Source: Thermoleophilaceae bacterium | GTDB taxonomy: Bacteria > Actinomycetota > Thermoleophilia > Solirubrobacterales > Thermoleophilaceae | Length of the DNA stretch: 64,000 nucleotides | Assembly (NCBI GenBank): GCA_030446485.1 | Contig: JAUJNF010000011.1 | Span: forward strand, 1-64,000 | Direction: 5' to 3' | Part shown: positions 8,491-20,698 of the stretch, piece by piece | Numbering within the stretch: position 1 is the first letter of the stretch | Layout of the letters: each line of letters opens with the position of its first letter | Made by a program: the position numbers and the translations under genes | The notes under the pieces: generated by a model | What the model was told of the DNA's origin: nothing | The model's input: only the letters and a program-made list of their open reading frames with translations | The model's database searches: none

Positions 8491-8892
8491 GTGGCCCAGC
8501 AGAAGCCGGGACGCGGGCGCGGCCGGGGCCGCAGGGTCCGCAAGAACATCCCCTTCGGCCAGGCGCACATCAAGACGAGCTTCAACAACACGATCGTCTC
8601 GCTCACCGACGACCAGGGCAACGTCATCGCCTGGGAGTCCGCCGGCGGGGCGGGGTTCAAGGGCTCGCGCAAGTCGACCCCGTTCGCCGCCCAGGTCACG
8701 GCCGACGCCGCCGCCAAGAAGGGCATGGAGCAGGGCCTCCAGCGGGTCGACGTGTTCGTGAAGGGTCCGGGCTCCGGTCGCGAGACGGCCATCCGCTCCC
8801 TGCAGGCCGCGGGGCTCGAGACGGGCTTCATCCGCGACGTCACCCCGCAGGCCCACAACGGCTGCCGTCCGCGCAAGCGGAGGCGCGTCTAG
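8491..8892 (+). CDS. rpsK: 30S ribosomal protein S11
   Basis: S11 lies in the platform near the Shine-Dalgarno helix. Conserved blocks are [20 protein letters not shown], the [19 protein letters not shown] loop and the C-terminal [20 protein letters not shown] 8491 starts one base after rpsM; length 133. The basic Gly/Arg-rich N-terminus is typical of actinobacterial S11. Confidence 0.96.
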   Translation: MAQQKPGRGRGRGRRVRKNIPFGQAHIKTSFNNTIVSLTDDQGNVIAWESAGGAGFKGSRKSTPFAAQVTADAAAKKGMEQGLQRVDVFVKGPGSGRETAIRSLQAAGLETGFIRDVTPQAHNGCRPRKRRRV

Positions 8893-9514
8893 ATGGCGCG
8901 CGATCGCGGGCCCCAGTGCAAGCAGTGCCGCCGCGAGGGCATGAAGCTCTTCCTCAAGGGCGAGCGCTGCCTGACCGACAAGTGCGGCGTCGAGCGCCGC
9001 GCGTACCCGCCGGGCGATCATGGCCGCGGGCGCGCCAAGCAGTCCGAGTACCGCGTTCAGCTGCGCGAGAAGCAGAAGGCGCGCCGCTACTACGGGGTGC
9101 TCGAGAAGCAGTTCCGCAACTACTACGACAAGGCCAGCCGCCAGCCCGGCGTGACCGGCGAGAACCTGCTGAGAATCCTGGAGACCCGGTTAGACAACGT
9201 GATCGTCCGCCTCGGCTTCGCCGGTCTCGCGGCGCCAGGCGCGCCAGCTCGTGCTGCATGGGCACTGGACCGTCAACGGCCGGCGCGTGGACATCCCGTC
9301 CTACCAGGTCAGGCCCAACGACGTGATCACGTTGAAGCCCGGCACCGGTGCCGAGCAGGTGATTCGCGACGCGACCGACCTTACGTCCGTCGTGCCGGCC
9401 TGGCTACAGGCCGATCACGACGGCCTCACGGCGAAGGTGCTGCGCCAGCCCGAGCGTCAGGAGATCGACGCCCCGGTGCAGGAGCAGCTCATCGTCGAGC
9501 TGTACCTGAAGTAA
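8893..9514 (+). CDS. rpsD: 30S ribosomal protein S4, zinc form (frameshift near 9225)
   Basis: S4 is a primary 16S rRNA binder and forms part of the mRNA entry helicase. The N-terminal zinc motif C-x2-C ... C-x4-C (CKQC and CLTDKC) is present. The first 112 residues are read from ATG 8893. After a break near 9225 (after RLGFA), the S4 RNA-binding domain [18 protein letters not shown] continues in another frame to the conserved end LIVELYLK and TAA 9514. The combined length of about 206 residues is normal. A one- or two-base sequence error is the simplest reading. Confidence 0.9.
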
Positions 9515-9578
9515 CCAGCCTCCGTCGGCCCGGCGCGTGCCGGGCGTGCGCGGTTTCCGCAACGCGAAGGAACCCCTC

Positions 9579-10547
9579 ATGCTCGACTTCCAGGCCCCTC
9601 ACATCTCCGCCGAGAACGTCAATGACAATCGCGGCAGCTTCACCATCGAGCCGCTCGACCGCGGCTTCGGCTACACCTTCGGCAACTCGCTCCGGCGCGT
9701 GCTGCTCAGCTCGCTCGAGGGCGCTGCGGTCACGAGCGTGCGCATCGAAGGGGTCGCGCACGAGTTCTCGACCATCTCGGGGTCACCGAGGACGTGACCG
9801 ACATCGTGCTCAACCTCAAGGACATCGTGTGCCGGATGCACTCCGACGCCGCCGAGGTGGAGGTGCCGCTCGTGGTCTCGGGCCCCAAGGACATCACCGC
9901 GGGTGACATCGACCTGCCCTCCGGCGTGGAGATCCTCAACCCGGACACCCACATCGCCACGCTCGAGAAGAAGACCAAGCTCGAGATGTACCTGACCGTG
10001 GGCCACGGCCGCGGCTACGCGCCGAGCGAGGAGAACAAGACCGAGGACCAGCCGATCGGCGTGATCCCGATCGACTCGATCTTCTCGCCCGTCAAGCGGG
10101 TGGCCTACCAGGTGGAGTCCGCGCGCGTCGGGCAGCGCACCGACTACGACAAGCTCACCCTCGACATCGAGACCGACGGCTCGGTCGAGCCGCACGCGGC
10201 GCTTCGCGAGGCGGCCGAGATCCTGATCAAGTACCTGGCCATCTTCACCGACGCCCAGCGAGGCCGGCGTCGATCCAGGGCAGTGCCATGGCCGGTGGCG
10301 ACCCCGGCGTGCCGGCCGGCCCCGCCGGGCCGGGCGCTCGGCCGACGGCATGGACGACATCCTCATCGAGGAGCTCGAGCTGGGCGTGCGGTCCTACAAC
10401 TGCCTCAAGCGGGCGGGCATCCAGAGCGTGGGCGACCTGCTGCAGAAGTCGGAGTCGGAGCTGAACGCGATCCCCAACTTCGGCCGCAAGTCGATCGAGG
10501 AGGTCATCGAGACCCTCGAGGCCCGCGGGCTGAGCCTCCGGGCCTAG
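9579..10547 (+). CDS. rpoA: RNA polymerase alpha subunit (frameshifts near 9781 and 10259)
   Basis: The alpha subunit dimerises to nucleate RNA polymerase and contacts promoter UP elements through its C-terminal domain. ATG 9579 follows GAAGGA. The N-terminal domain shows [18 protein letters not shown]. One G is missing in the run near 9781, where [18 protein letters not shown] should be continuous. A second break near 10259 lies in the interdomain linker; a third may lie near 10345. The C-terminal domain is intact ([18 protein letters not shown], then [13 protein letters not shown]). The total of about 320 residues is normal. Confidence 0.9.
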
Positions 10548-10557
10548 GGACAGTCCG

Positions 10558-10911
10558 GTGCGCCACCAGAAGAACCGCGGCAAGTTAAGCCGCACCTCCG
10601 CCCAGCGCAAGGCGCTGATGATGAACCTGTCGCGTCAGGTGCTCGACCACGAGCGGATCAAGACGACCGAGGCCAAGGCCAAGGCCGTGAAGCCCGAGGT
10701 CGAGAAGCTGATCACGCTCGCGCGGCGGGGCGACCTGCATGCGCGGCGGCAGGCGCTGGCCGCGCTCGGTCAGGACAAGTACGTGGTGTACAAGCTGTTC
10801 GAGGAGATCGCGCCGCGGTATGCCGAGCGGCCGGGGGGGTATCTGCGGATTCTGAAGCTCGGTCCGCGGAAGTCGGATTCTTCGGAGATGGTGTTCTTGG
10901 AGTTGGTCTAG
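10558..10911 (+). CDS. rplQ: 50S ribosomal protein L17
   Basis: L17 lies at the tunnel exit. The family start MRHQKNRGKLSRTSAQRKAL, the middle segment IKTTEAKAKAVKPEVEKLIT and the ending GGYLRILKLGPRKSDSSEMV are all present; length 117. GTG 10558 starts 10 bases after rpoA. This is the last gene of the ribosomal block. The third-position GC content falls slightly towards its 3' end. Confidence 0.96.
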   Translation: MRHQKNRGKLSRTSAQRKALMMNLSRQVLDHERIKTTEAKAKAVKPEVEKLITLARRGDLHARRQALAALGQDKYVVYKLFEEIAPRYAERPGGYLRILKLGPRKSDSSEMVFLELV

Positions 10912-10938
10912 AGGTTGGTGGCCTTCGGGCTTGCGCTC

Positions 10939-10989
10939 CGATGGAACTTTCGGAGCGCGCCTTAACGGCGACGCTCGAAAGTTCCATCG
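10939..10989. repeat. Long inverted repeat downstream of rplQ
   Basis: The arms at 10939-10961 and 10967-10989 share 14 perfectly complementary bases (CGATGGAACTTTCG) and pair almost throughout the rest, around a five-base loop. The left part also contains a second perfect stem (CGCTCCGA with TCGGAGCG). No T run follows, so it is not a textbook terminator. Its position after the last ribosomal gene suggests a role in 3'-end formation or mRNA stability. Confidence 0.55.
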
Positions 10990-11041
10990 TCGCCGCCCTA
11001 CGGAGGCACGTCTTTCTCATCTACCCCTTTGGTTTGCTGGA

Positions 11042-11097
11042 CGTAGGGTTCGGGCGTGCCTTCTCCTCGCGTTGGGTCCGCGTAGGGTTCGGGCGTG
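11042..11097 (+). repeat. Direct repeat with -10-like motifs at the methyltransferase start
   Basis: CGTAGGGTTCGGGCGTG occurs at 11042-11058 and again at 11081-11097, 39 bases apart. The second copy carries TAGGGT (11083-11088), a six-base spacer and the GTG start codon of the next gene. This is the arrangement expected of a leaderless promoter, and the duplication may create a second start point upstream. Confidence 0.5.
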
Positions 11098-11904
11098 GCT
11101 GACTTCTCGGAGCTGACGGCGCGGACTCGGGCCATGTGGTCCGAGGGGAACTATCCGGCGATTGCCGAGGTGCTGCTGCCCGTTGCCCGGGCGCTGGTGG
11201 ATGCCTGTGCCATCTCCGCGGGGCAGGAGTTGCTGGACGTGGCTGCCGGTACGGGGAACGTGGCCGTGCTCGCCGCGGAGGAGGGCGCGTCGGTGGTGGC
11301 CTCGGATCTGACTCCGGCTCTGATCGAGTTGGGCCGGGCGCGGTCGGCGGAGGCGGGCCTCGACATCGAGTGGGCGGAGGCCGATGCCGAGGCGCTGCCC
11401 TTCGAGGACGCCCGGTTCGACTGCGTGACGTCGTCGTTCGGGGCGATGTTCGCTCCGCGGCCCGAGGTGGTGGCCCGTGAGATGTTCCGCGTGGTGCGGC
11501 CGGGCAACACGGTGGGGATGGCCAACTGGACGCCGGAGGGCTTCCAGGGCCAGCTGTTCGCGCGGCGCTCCCGCTATGGGCCGCCGTTGCCGGAGGGCGT
11601 GCCCCCGGCGGGCGACTGGGGCCGGGAGGAGGTGGTGCGCGAGCGCTTCGACGGGCTTGCCGCGACCGTGGACCTCGAGCGGCGCACGGTGCCCTTCGAA
11701 GCGGAGTCGCCGGAGGCCCTGTGGAGCTTCTTCGAGGAGAACGCCGGCCCGGCCGTGATGGCCCGCAAGATGCTCCCCGAGACCACCTACGCGGAGATGC
11801 GCGAGGACGGTCTCGCGCTCGTGCGCGAGTGGAACACGGCAGGTGACCGCTCAGTCGTCATCGACGCCGAGTACCTGCTCGTGGTGGCACGCAGGCGCGG
11901 GTAG
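11095..11904 (+). CDS. Class I SAM-dependent methyltransferase
   Basis: This 269-residue protein has the Rossmann-type SAM-binding fold. Motif I is LLDVAAGTGNVAVLAAEEGA (residues about 47-66), the acidic end of strand 2 is VVASDLTPALIE, and motif III-like EALPFEDARFDCVTSSFGAM follows. It resembles the UbiE/type 11 group, but the substrate cannot be read from sequence. GTG 11095 lies in a direct repeat with a -10-like TAGGGT six bases upstream, so the mRNA may be leaderless. truA follows within a few bases. Confidence 0.85.
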   Translation: MADFSELTARTRAMWSEGNYPAIAEVLLPVARALVDACAISAGQELLDVAAGTGNVAVLAAEEGASVVASDLTPALIELGRARSAEAGLDIEWAEADAEALPFEDARFDCVTSSFGAMFAPRPEVVAREMFRVVRPGNTVGMANWTPEGFQGQLFARRSRYGPPLPEGVPPAGDWGREEVVRERFDGLAATVDLERRTVPFEAESPEALWSFFEENAGPAVMARKMLPETTYAEMREDGLALVREWNTAGDRSVVIDAEYLLVVARRRG

Positions 11905-11909
11905 ACGGC

Positions 11910-12629
11910 CTGAGCGCTCGGCTGCTCCTCGAGTACGACGGCACTCACTTCGCGGGGTGGGCCCGTCAGCCGGGCTACCGCACGGTGCAGGAGGTGCTCG
12001 AGCAGGGCCTCGCACAGGTGCTCGGGCGGGAGGTGGCGCTCACGGTCGCGGGGCGAACGGACGCCGGCGTGCACGCGCTCGGCCAGGTGGCGAGCCACAC
12101 GGGCGAGCCCGCGCCCGCATGGTCGCTGAACGCGGTGCTGCCCGCCGATGTTCGGGTGCTGGCGAGCGATCCTGCGCCCGCAGGCTTCGACGCCCGCCGC
12201 GATGCGCGCAGCCGCACGTACCGCTACCGGATCCTCACCCGGCGGGTGGCGAGCCCCTTCGAGCGTGGCCGTTCGCTGCACTGGCGCCACCCCATCGATC
12301 GGGCGGCCCTCGACGAGTGCGCGGAGGCTCTGCTCGGCACCCACGACTTCACCGCCTTCACCCCGACCAACACGGAGCACGTGCGCTTCCTGCGCAACGT
12401 GCTCCGCTCGGAGTGGATCGATAGCGAAGAGCATGTGCTTGAACTGTGGCTCGAGGCCGATGCCTTCATGCGCCGGATGGTGCGCATCCTCGTGGGCACG
12501 ATGCTGGCCGTTGCGGGGGGACGTTTCGAGGCCGAGCGCTTCCGCGAGCTCCTGCTCGGAGCACCCCGTGCCGAGGCCGGCGACACCGCCGCGGCGTGCG
12601 GCCTGTACCTGGAGCGCGTCAGCTACTGA
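11910..12629 (+). CDS. truA: tRNA pseudouridine(38-40) synthase TruA
   Basis: TruA makes pseudouridine in the anticodon stem-loop of tRNAs. The catalytic Asp lies in AGRTDAGVHALGQVASH, and the RRDARSRTYRYRI, HDFTAF and FMRRMVRILVGTML blocks are all present. The family start (ARLLLEYDGTHFAGWARQPG) lies upstream of the first ATG, GTG or TTG in this frame (GTG 11985), which would lose about 25 essential residues. The only sensible initiator is CTG 11910, giving 239 residues. Either a CTG start is used or the base is a sequence error for GTG. It probably shares a transcript with the methyltransferase. Confidence 0.92.
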   Translation: MSARLLLEYDGTHFAGWARQPGYRTVQEVLEQGLAQVLGREVALTVAGRTDAGVHALGQVASHTGEPAPAWSLNAVLPADVRVLASDPAPAGFDARRDARSRTYRYRILTRRVASPFERGRSLHWRHPIDRAALDECAEALLGTHDFTAFTPTNTEHVRFLRNVLRSEWIDSEEHVLELWLEADAFMRRMVRILVGTMLAVAGGRFEAERFRELLLGAPRAEAGDTAAACGLYLERVSY

Positions 12630-12666
12630 GCCGCCAGGCCCCTCACTACCATCCCCCGTCGCCCCG

Positions 12667-15550
<2,884 letters not shown>

Positions 15551-15563
15551 CGGATCCCGGGCG

Positions 15564-16151
15564 CTACGCGGGCTCTCGCCACATGCGCCACAGCGGCGGG
15601 CCGTCGTAGGGCAGCTCGAAGCGCTCCATCACCTCGAATCCGTGCCGGGCGTACAGGTCGCGGCTGCGGGGCGAGCCGGCGTTCAGGTATGCGGGTAGGC
15701 GCACGCGGTCACAGCGCTCGAGCACCGGTGCCAGCAGCGCCGCCCCGGCACCGCGACCCTGCGTCGCGGGCTCGACTCCGATGTAGTCGAGGTACCAATG
15801 GGGCTCGTGTGGATGCCTGCGCTCGATGGCACGCACACCGCGCGCCGCCCGCAGCGGATGCCGGCCGAAGACGCGCATCAGCGCGGGGAGAGCGGGCAGC
15901 TGCTCGGTGGTGGTGAACGGCCAGCTGCCGGGTTGCGCCCAGACGGCTGCTCCGGCCGGATCACCGGTCATCCAGATCTGACCGCGCGGCGGGTAGAGCG
16001 GTAGCAGCGCGCGGAAGTAACGGCGCAAGAGCGCCGGGCGCCGCTCCGCCTGGGGCAGGAACCAAGCGAGCGGCGGGTCTGTGCAGAAGGCCGCGGCCAG
16101 CACCTCGGCCAGCCGCTCCAGGTCGGTGGCGGTCGCCGGTCTGGCCTCCAT
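15564..16151 (-). CDS. GNAT-family N-acetyltransferase
   Basis: This 195-residue protein has the GNAT fold. The acetyl-CoA-binding motif A reads YIGVEPATQGRGAGAALLAP (residues about 124-143), and the C-terminal NAGSPRSRDLYARHGFEV segment is typical. The substrate is unknown. It is convergent with ligA. ATG 16151 is preceded by TAGCGT with a six-base spacer and no Shine-Dalgarno, suggesting a leaderless mRNA. Confidence 0.85.
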   Translation of the reverse strand: MEARPATATDLERLAEVLAAAFCTDPPLAWFLPQAERRPALLRRYFRALLPLYPPRGQIWMTGDPAGAAVWAQPGSWPFTTTEQLPALPALMRVFGRHPLRAARGVRAIERRHPHEPHWYLDYIGVEPATQGRGAGAALLAPVLERCDRVRLPAYLNAGSPRSRDLYARHGFEVMERFELPYDGPPLWRMWREPA

Positions 16152-16157
16152 GCCCGG

Positions 16158-16163
16158 ACGCTA
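16158..16163 (-). promoter_or_regulatory. Possible leaderless -10 hexamer of the acetyltransferase gene
   Basis: On the minus strand TAGCGT is followed by six bases and the ATG start. This is the spacing expected when transcription starts at the initiator codon. Confidence 0.5.
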
Positions 16164-16208
16164 CTGCGTTGCCGTCGTGCGCTCGTTCGGGATCACGGCC
16201 GCGGACCG

Positions 16209-17585
16209 TCAGCCGCGGTATCCGGCCATCGCCTGCGCCATGCGGTCCTGCAGGGTACGTGCGCCGCTCACGCTCACGCGGTTCATGAGGATCGAGAACA
16301 CGATCGTGTCGCCGCCGAGCGACTCGCAGTAGCCCGATAGGGCGCTCACGTCGGACAGGGTGCCGGTCTTCGCGCGGCAGCGACCGCGAGCCGGGCCCGA
16401 GCGCAGGCGGTCGAGCAGCGTGCCCGTGCGGCCGGCGATCGCCAGCGAGTCGAGGAAGGCGGGAAATTCGTCGCGGCGCCGCAGCCCGGTGAGCAGGCGT
16501 CCGACCTGGCGCGGAGCCGCCACGTTGCGGCGCGAGAGGCCCGACCCGTCGGCGAGGCTCGCGGAGGCGCCGACCGTGCGGGCGAAGGCCTCGGCCCGGC
16601 GGGCGCCCGCGGCGGTGGTGCCGTCGCCGACCTCGAGGGCGCCGAGGCCCTTCAGCAGGATCTCGGCGAAGAAGTTGTCGGAGCGGGTGTTGGCGATCTG
16701 CACCAGCCGCGCGACCGTGGGCGAGCGCACCGCCACCAGCTCGTGGGCCTCCTCGGGGCTCGAGCCGGCGGCCGGGCTTCCCGCCACGCGCACGCCGCGC
16801 TGCTCGAGCTCCTGATCCAGCCTCGCGGCCGCGAACAGCGGGGGATCGGACTGGAACGCGGTGCCGCGGTCATTCGCCAGGCCGCGGTCGTAGGCCAGTG
16901 CGCTCAGCGGGCCGACGTAGATGGAGGTCCGAAAGCCCGAGGCCGGCCCGCCGCGCCGCGAGTCGAACAGCGACTCGTCCCCCACCACCCGCCCGCTGAC
17001 CGAGCGGATTCCGTAGCCCCGCAGGCGGCGGGCGAGCGACTCGACGCTCGCGCTCGCCAGGTAGGAGCGCCGGGCGAAGGCCTCGGACCCGAAGGTCGGG
17101 TCCCCGCCACCGCGCAGGTAGAGGCTTCCGTGCCAGCGGCCGCGCTCGTCCAGCCTCCCGGCACCGATCACCCGGGTCTCGATCCGCTGGCGCGCGCCGC
17201 GGCGCCCGAGCACCGCGGCGGTGGTGAACAGCTTGGTGTTGGAGGCCAGGATCCGCCGCGTGTCGGCCTGGGCGGTGAACAGGGTCCGGCCCTCGGTCGC
17301 GTTGTAGGCGTACGCGCCGGAGGAGGAGCCGGCCGAGCGCATGGCGCCCGCGAGGGTGCGTCGCAGCCCGCGGTCCTCGGCGGTTCGTGCGGCCGTGACC
17401 CACCGGGCGCCCGCGCGCGCGGTGGCTGCGTGAGCCGCTCGCGCGCCCTCGCCGCCGCTCGTCGGGGCCGTCGAGCCGGCGGCCGCGACGGCCGGCGCGG
17501 GCGCGGCGGCAAGGGCCGCGAGCACCACCACCAGAAGGGCACGGACCGCCGCCGCGGGCGTGCTTCCTGCCGGCCGGCCGCTCAC
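16209..17585 (-). CDS. dacB: D-alanyl-D-alanine carboxypeptidase/endopeptidase (PBP4 type, peptidase S13)
   Basis: This is a low-molecular-weight penicillin-binding protein that trims peptidoglycan peptides outside the membrane. The serine active-site motifs are SNTK (in ILASNTKLFTT), SDN (in NTRSDNFFAE) and KTG (in RAKTGTLSDVSAL). GTG 17585 is chosen because it gives an n-region and a hydrophobic signal segment (VRALLVVVLAALAA) and does not overlap the divergent gene. A longer frame upstream to 17837 runs antisense to that gene. The length of 458 residues is normal for S13. Confidence 0.9.
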   Translation of the reverse strand: MSGRPAGSTPAAAVRALLVVVLAALAAAPAPAVAAAGSTAPTSGGEGARAAHAATARAGARWVTAARTAEDRGLRRTLAGAMRSAGSSSGAYAYNATEGRTLFTAQADTRRILASNTKLFTTAAVLGRRGARQRIETRVIGAGRLDERGRWHGSLYLRGGGDPTFGSEAFARRSYLASASVESLARRLRGYGIRSVSGRVVGDESLFDSRRGGPASGFRTSIYVGPLSALAYDRGLANDRGTAFQSDPPLFAAARLDQELEQRGVRVAGSPAAGSSPEEAHELVAVRSPTVARLVQIANTRSDNFFAEILLKGLGALEVGDGTTAAGARRAEAFARTVGASASLADGSGLSRRNVAAPRQVGRLLTGLRRRDEFPAFLDSLAIAGRTGTLLDRLRSGPARGRCRAKTGTLSDVSALSGYCESLGGDTIVFSILMNRVSVSGARTLQDRMAQAMAGYRG

Positions 17586-17593
17586 CGGACGCG

Positions 17594-17599
17594 AGGGTA
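17594..17599 (-). promoter_or_regulatory. Possible -10 hexamer of dacB
   Basis: TACCCT on the minus strand ends eight bases before the chosen GTG start. It lies in the 40-base gap between the divergent dacB and patatin genes. Confidence 0.4.
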
Positions 17600-17625
17600 G
17601 CGGCTGACCGGCCGCCCGCTCTGGG

Positions 17626-18904
17626 ATGATGGCGGTGCACATGGGCAAGGTGGTCAAGCTCGAGAAGCCCGCGCGGCGCACCGCCGCCGGCAACAGGGTG
17701 CCGCGGCGGCGGGCGAGCCAATCGCGCACGGCGCTCGTGCTCGGCGGCGGCGGGGTCACCGGCGGGGTGTACGAGATGGGCGCGCTGCGGGCGCTCGACC
17801 TCCTGGCCGTCAACCGCACGGTGAACGAGTTCGACATCTACGTGGGCACGAGCGCCGGCTCATTCGTGGCCAGCCTCGCCGTCAACGGCGTCACGCCCGA
17901 GGAGATGATGCGGGTGGTCAACCAGCAGGTGCCGACCCCCTTCCGGGACATCAACACCGGCACGCTGATGTCGCCCAACTACCTGGAGTTCGCCAAGAGC
18001 GCCGCCACCCTGCCGCTCCGGACCATCGGCATGGTGCGCACGGTGGCGGCCAACCTGCGGGCGAGCTCGATCATGGACGTGATCGTGGGCCTGGCCGAGG
18101 CGCTGCCGTCCGGCATCTACGACGGCTCGGGCATCGAGCGCTACATCGCCGAGGTCCTGAGCGATCCGGACCGCACCAACGACTTCCGCCTGCTGAAGAA
18201 CGAGCTCTACCTCACCTCCACCGATCTCGACACCTGCGAGCGGATCGTGTTCGGGGGAGGACTGGGACGACGTCCCGATATCCAAGGCGGTCGCGGCCTC
18301 CACCGCCCTACCGATGGTCTACAGGCCAGTCGAGGTGAAGGGCCGGCAGCTGATCGACGGGGGCATCCGCTCGACCACCAACGTGGACATCGCCGTCGAG
18401 CGCGGCGCCAAGTTCGTGATCGTGGTCAACCCGCTCGTGCCGTATGTGAACGACTTCCAAAAGGTCATTCCCACCATGCTCGGCAGCCGCACCCGGCGCG
18501 TCTCGGACATGGGCTTCCCGCAGATCGGCTACCAGACCTTCAAGCTGCTCGCTCACCAGCGCCTGCACGAGGCCGTCCAGCACTGGCAGGAGCGCTACCC
18601 GGGAGTGGACATCATCCTCATCGAGCCGGATCCCAACGACGAGCTGATGTTCGACACGAACGTCATGAACTTCACGAAGCGTGTCGAGATCGCCAAGCAC
18701 GGCTTCGAGTCGGTCACGCTCAGGCTGGCCAAGGACTACGACAACCTGCGTGATATCTGCGCGCGGCACGGAATCGAGATCTCGGCCACGCGCGTGCGGA
18801 AGGTGGTGAAGCGGTTCGCCGAGGAGCCGGAGAAGACGCGCGCGTGGCGGCGGATCCTGGAGCAGACCACCGGGACGCTGCTGCGGCAGTCCGAGGACGC
18901 CTGA
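17626..18904 (+). CDS. Patatin-like phospholipase family protein (frameshift near 18255)
   Basis: Patatin-like proteins are serine lipid acyl hydrolases with a Ser-Asp dyad. The oxyanion loop LVLGGGGVTGGVYEMGAL, the nucleophile GTSAG (in YVGTSAGSFVASL) and the DGG motif (QLIDGGIRSTT) are present. The two halves are in different frames. In the G run at about 18250-18255, dropping one G restores FGEDWDDVPISKAVAASTAL and joins them, giving about 425 residues. Three ATG candidates (17626, 17629, 17641) exist. The gene is divergent from dacB. A homopolymer error is likelier than a true pseudogene. Confidence 0.85.
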
Positions 18905-18926
18905 TCGGCTTGGAGGTTTGCTCGCG

Positions 18927-20620
18927 CTAGGCGACGGGGACTGGGGCGCCCCCGGCGTGTGCCGCCTTGGTGCCCGTTCCGTGTAGCAGGGTCTCCACCC
19001 CGCGCGGGCCGACGTCCCAGTGCAGCGCCCCGGCGTGCTGGCGGATCGACAGGATCGCGCCGCCCACCTGCTCGACCTCGGCCTCGCAGGCGGCGGCGGC
19101 CACGTCGGTCTCGGCGCCGGTGAGGCCGCAGTCGCTCAGGAAGCGCTTGAGGTGGGGGTGGCGGCCCTCGGGGCCCTCCAGCTCGAGCTCCTCGACCCAG
19201 AACGGGTGGGGTGACCTCGCGACGGTGGGCGACAGCACGCAGACGGCCATGTCGTCCGGAGTGCGGTCGGCCTCGCGGGTCAGGCGCTCGAGGAGGGCCG
19301 TGGCGGTCGGGCTCGGGCCCGACTCGCCGATCAGTGCGGCGAGCCGCTCGCGGCCCAGCAGCTCGTCGCCCACCCGGGCCTCGATCAGGCCGTCGGTGAA
19401 GAAGCAGGCCAGCGCGCCCGGCGGAAGCGCCAGCGTGGTCTGTCGCCGCCCCGTGGGCAGTCCGACGCCGAGAGGCGGCGAGGCGAACGTCGCGATCGGA
19501 TCGTGGGGCGGCGCTCCGCGAACGATCGGCGGGGGGTGTCCCGCCGACGCGTAGGTGAGCGTGCCGCTGCGCGAGTCCCACCGGGCCACCACAACCGTCG
19601 CGAAGTCGTTCCCCAGGTCGTCGCCGAGGGCGTGGCCGGCGAGCTGCAGCGCGGTGCGCGGCTCGAGCCCGGCCTCGAGGTAGGCGCGAAGGGTGTAGTG
19701 GACGAGGGTGGTGCGGCCGAGCGCCTTGCGGCCGTGCCCGGACACGTCGCCGACGATGACCGCCACCCGGTCCTCGTCCAGCGCGAAGGCGTCGTAGAAG
19801 TCGCCGCCCGCCCCCGGGCCGTCGGCCGGTTGGTAGGCCACCGACACGCCGACCTGGCCGAGCCGTTCCGGCACCTCGGGCAGCAGCGCGGCCTGGAGCA
19901 GCCCGATGTCCCTGAGCAGCTCGACCCGTTGGCGCGCCAGCCGGCGCGCCCGAAGGCCGGAGCGCGAGTAGGCGGCACCCAGCACCGCGGCGAGGGCGGC
20001 GAGGGCACCGAGCGCGATCTTCATCCACAGCGGCACCACCTCGACGATGTCGCGCACCGCGTCGCGCAGCGTCGGCTCGGGCGCCGGGGCCACCGGGCTG
20101 GCGCCCCTGGCCGGGCCGAGGCGGCCGAATCCGGCCGGTCCGCGGCCGGAGGCGGCGCCCCTTCGGGCGCGGCGCCCGCGCCCCCGCGCCGGCCGCGACC
20201 CGCGCGCGGGCCGGCGCCGCGGGCGGCGCGGCGGTCCGAGCGGCCGGTGTCGCGGGGAGACCCACCGCTCCGCGGGGGCGAACCCGAGCCGTCGCCTCTG
20301 TCCCGGGTGCCGCCGGACGGGCCAGGCGAGCGGCTCGAGCGCGGACGGTCGGCGCCTCCCGAGGAGCCGCCCCCCGAGGCGCTCGGCGGCGCGGCCGGTG
20401 CCGGTAGTAGCCTCCGCGCTGTGCCGTCGATCGTGCCCACCGGGTCCCGGGTCGCATCTCCCACGGGGTCTTGCGGAACGGCTCCGCCGCCCGGTACGTC
20501 GATCGGAGCCTGCGGCAGCTGCGCCTGCGCGAGCGCGCCGCCGGCACCGACCACGAGCAGCGCCAGCGCACACGCACCCGCGCGACACGCGCGCGCGCCG
20601 AGTCGGGCCCAGGGCGCCAT
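18927..20620 (-). CDS. Membrane-anchored SpoIIE-type serine phosphatase (frameshift near 20100)
   Basis: The mature part is a PPM phosphatase of the SpoIIE/RsbU group, which dephosphorylates STAS-domain anti-sigma factor antagonists. Motifs are PGAGGDFYDAF, VGDVSGHGRKAL, FFTDGLIEAR and DDMAV. ATG 20620 begins a signal-like hydrophobic stretch, followed by about 150 residues rich in Pro, Gly, Ser and Arg. After a break near 20100, a membrane segment (LWMKIALGALAALAAVLGAAY) leads to the phosphatase. A C-terminal stretch of about 80 residues resembles the start of an RsbW-like ATPase but lacks its conserved Asn. The STAS gene on the other strand is a natural partner. Confidence 0.82.
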
Positions 20621-20698
20621 GGCCGCTATATCGGCCTCCGGGGCGCCTCGCTCAAGCTGCGCTCGCAATCGCCGGCCCGTGCCGGCCGGCAGGCGCTG

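Noticed and set aside
8893-9906. 337-residue S4 reaching into rpoA
   Set aside because: After residue 112 the frame is wrong; the true S4 C-terminus is in another frame and ends at 9514.
16209-17837. Longer dacB start at 17837
   Set aside because: It would run antisense through the patatin start and place the signal peptide in the middle of the protein.
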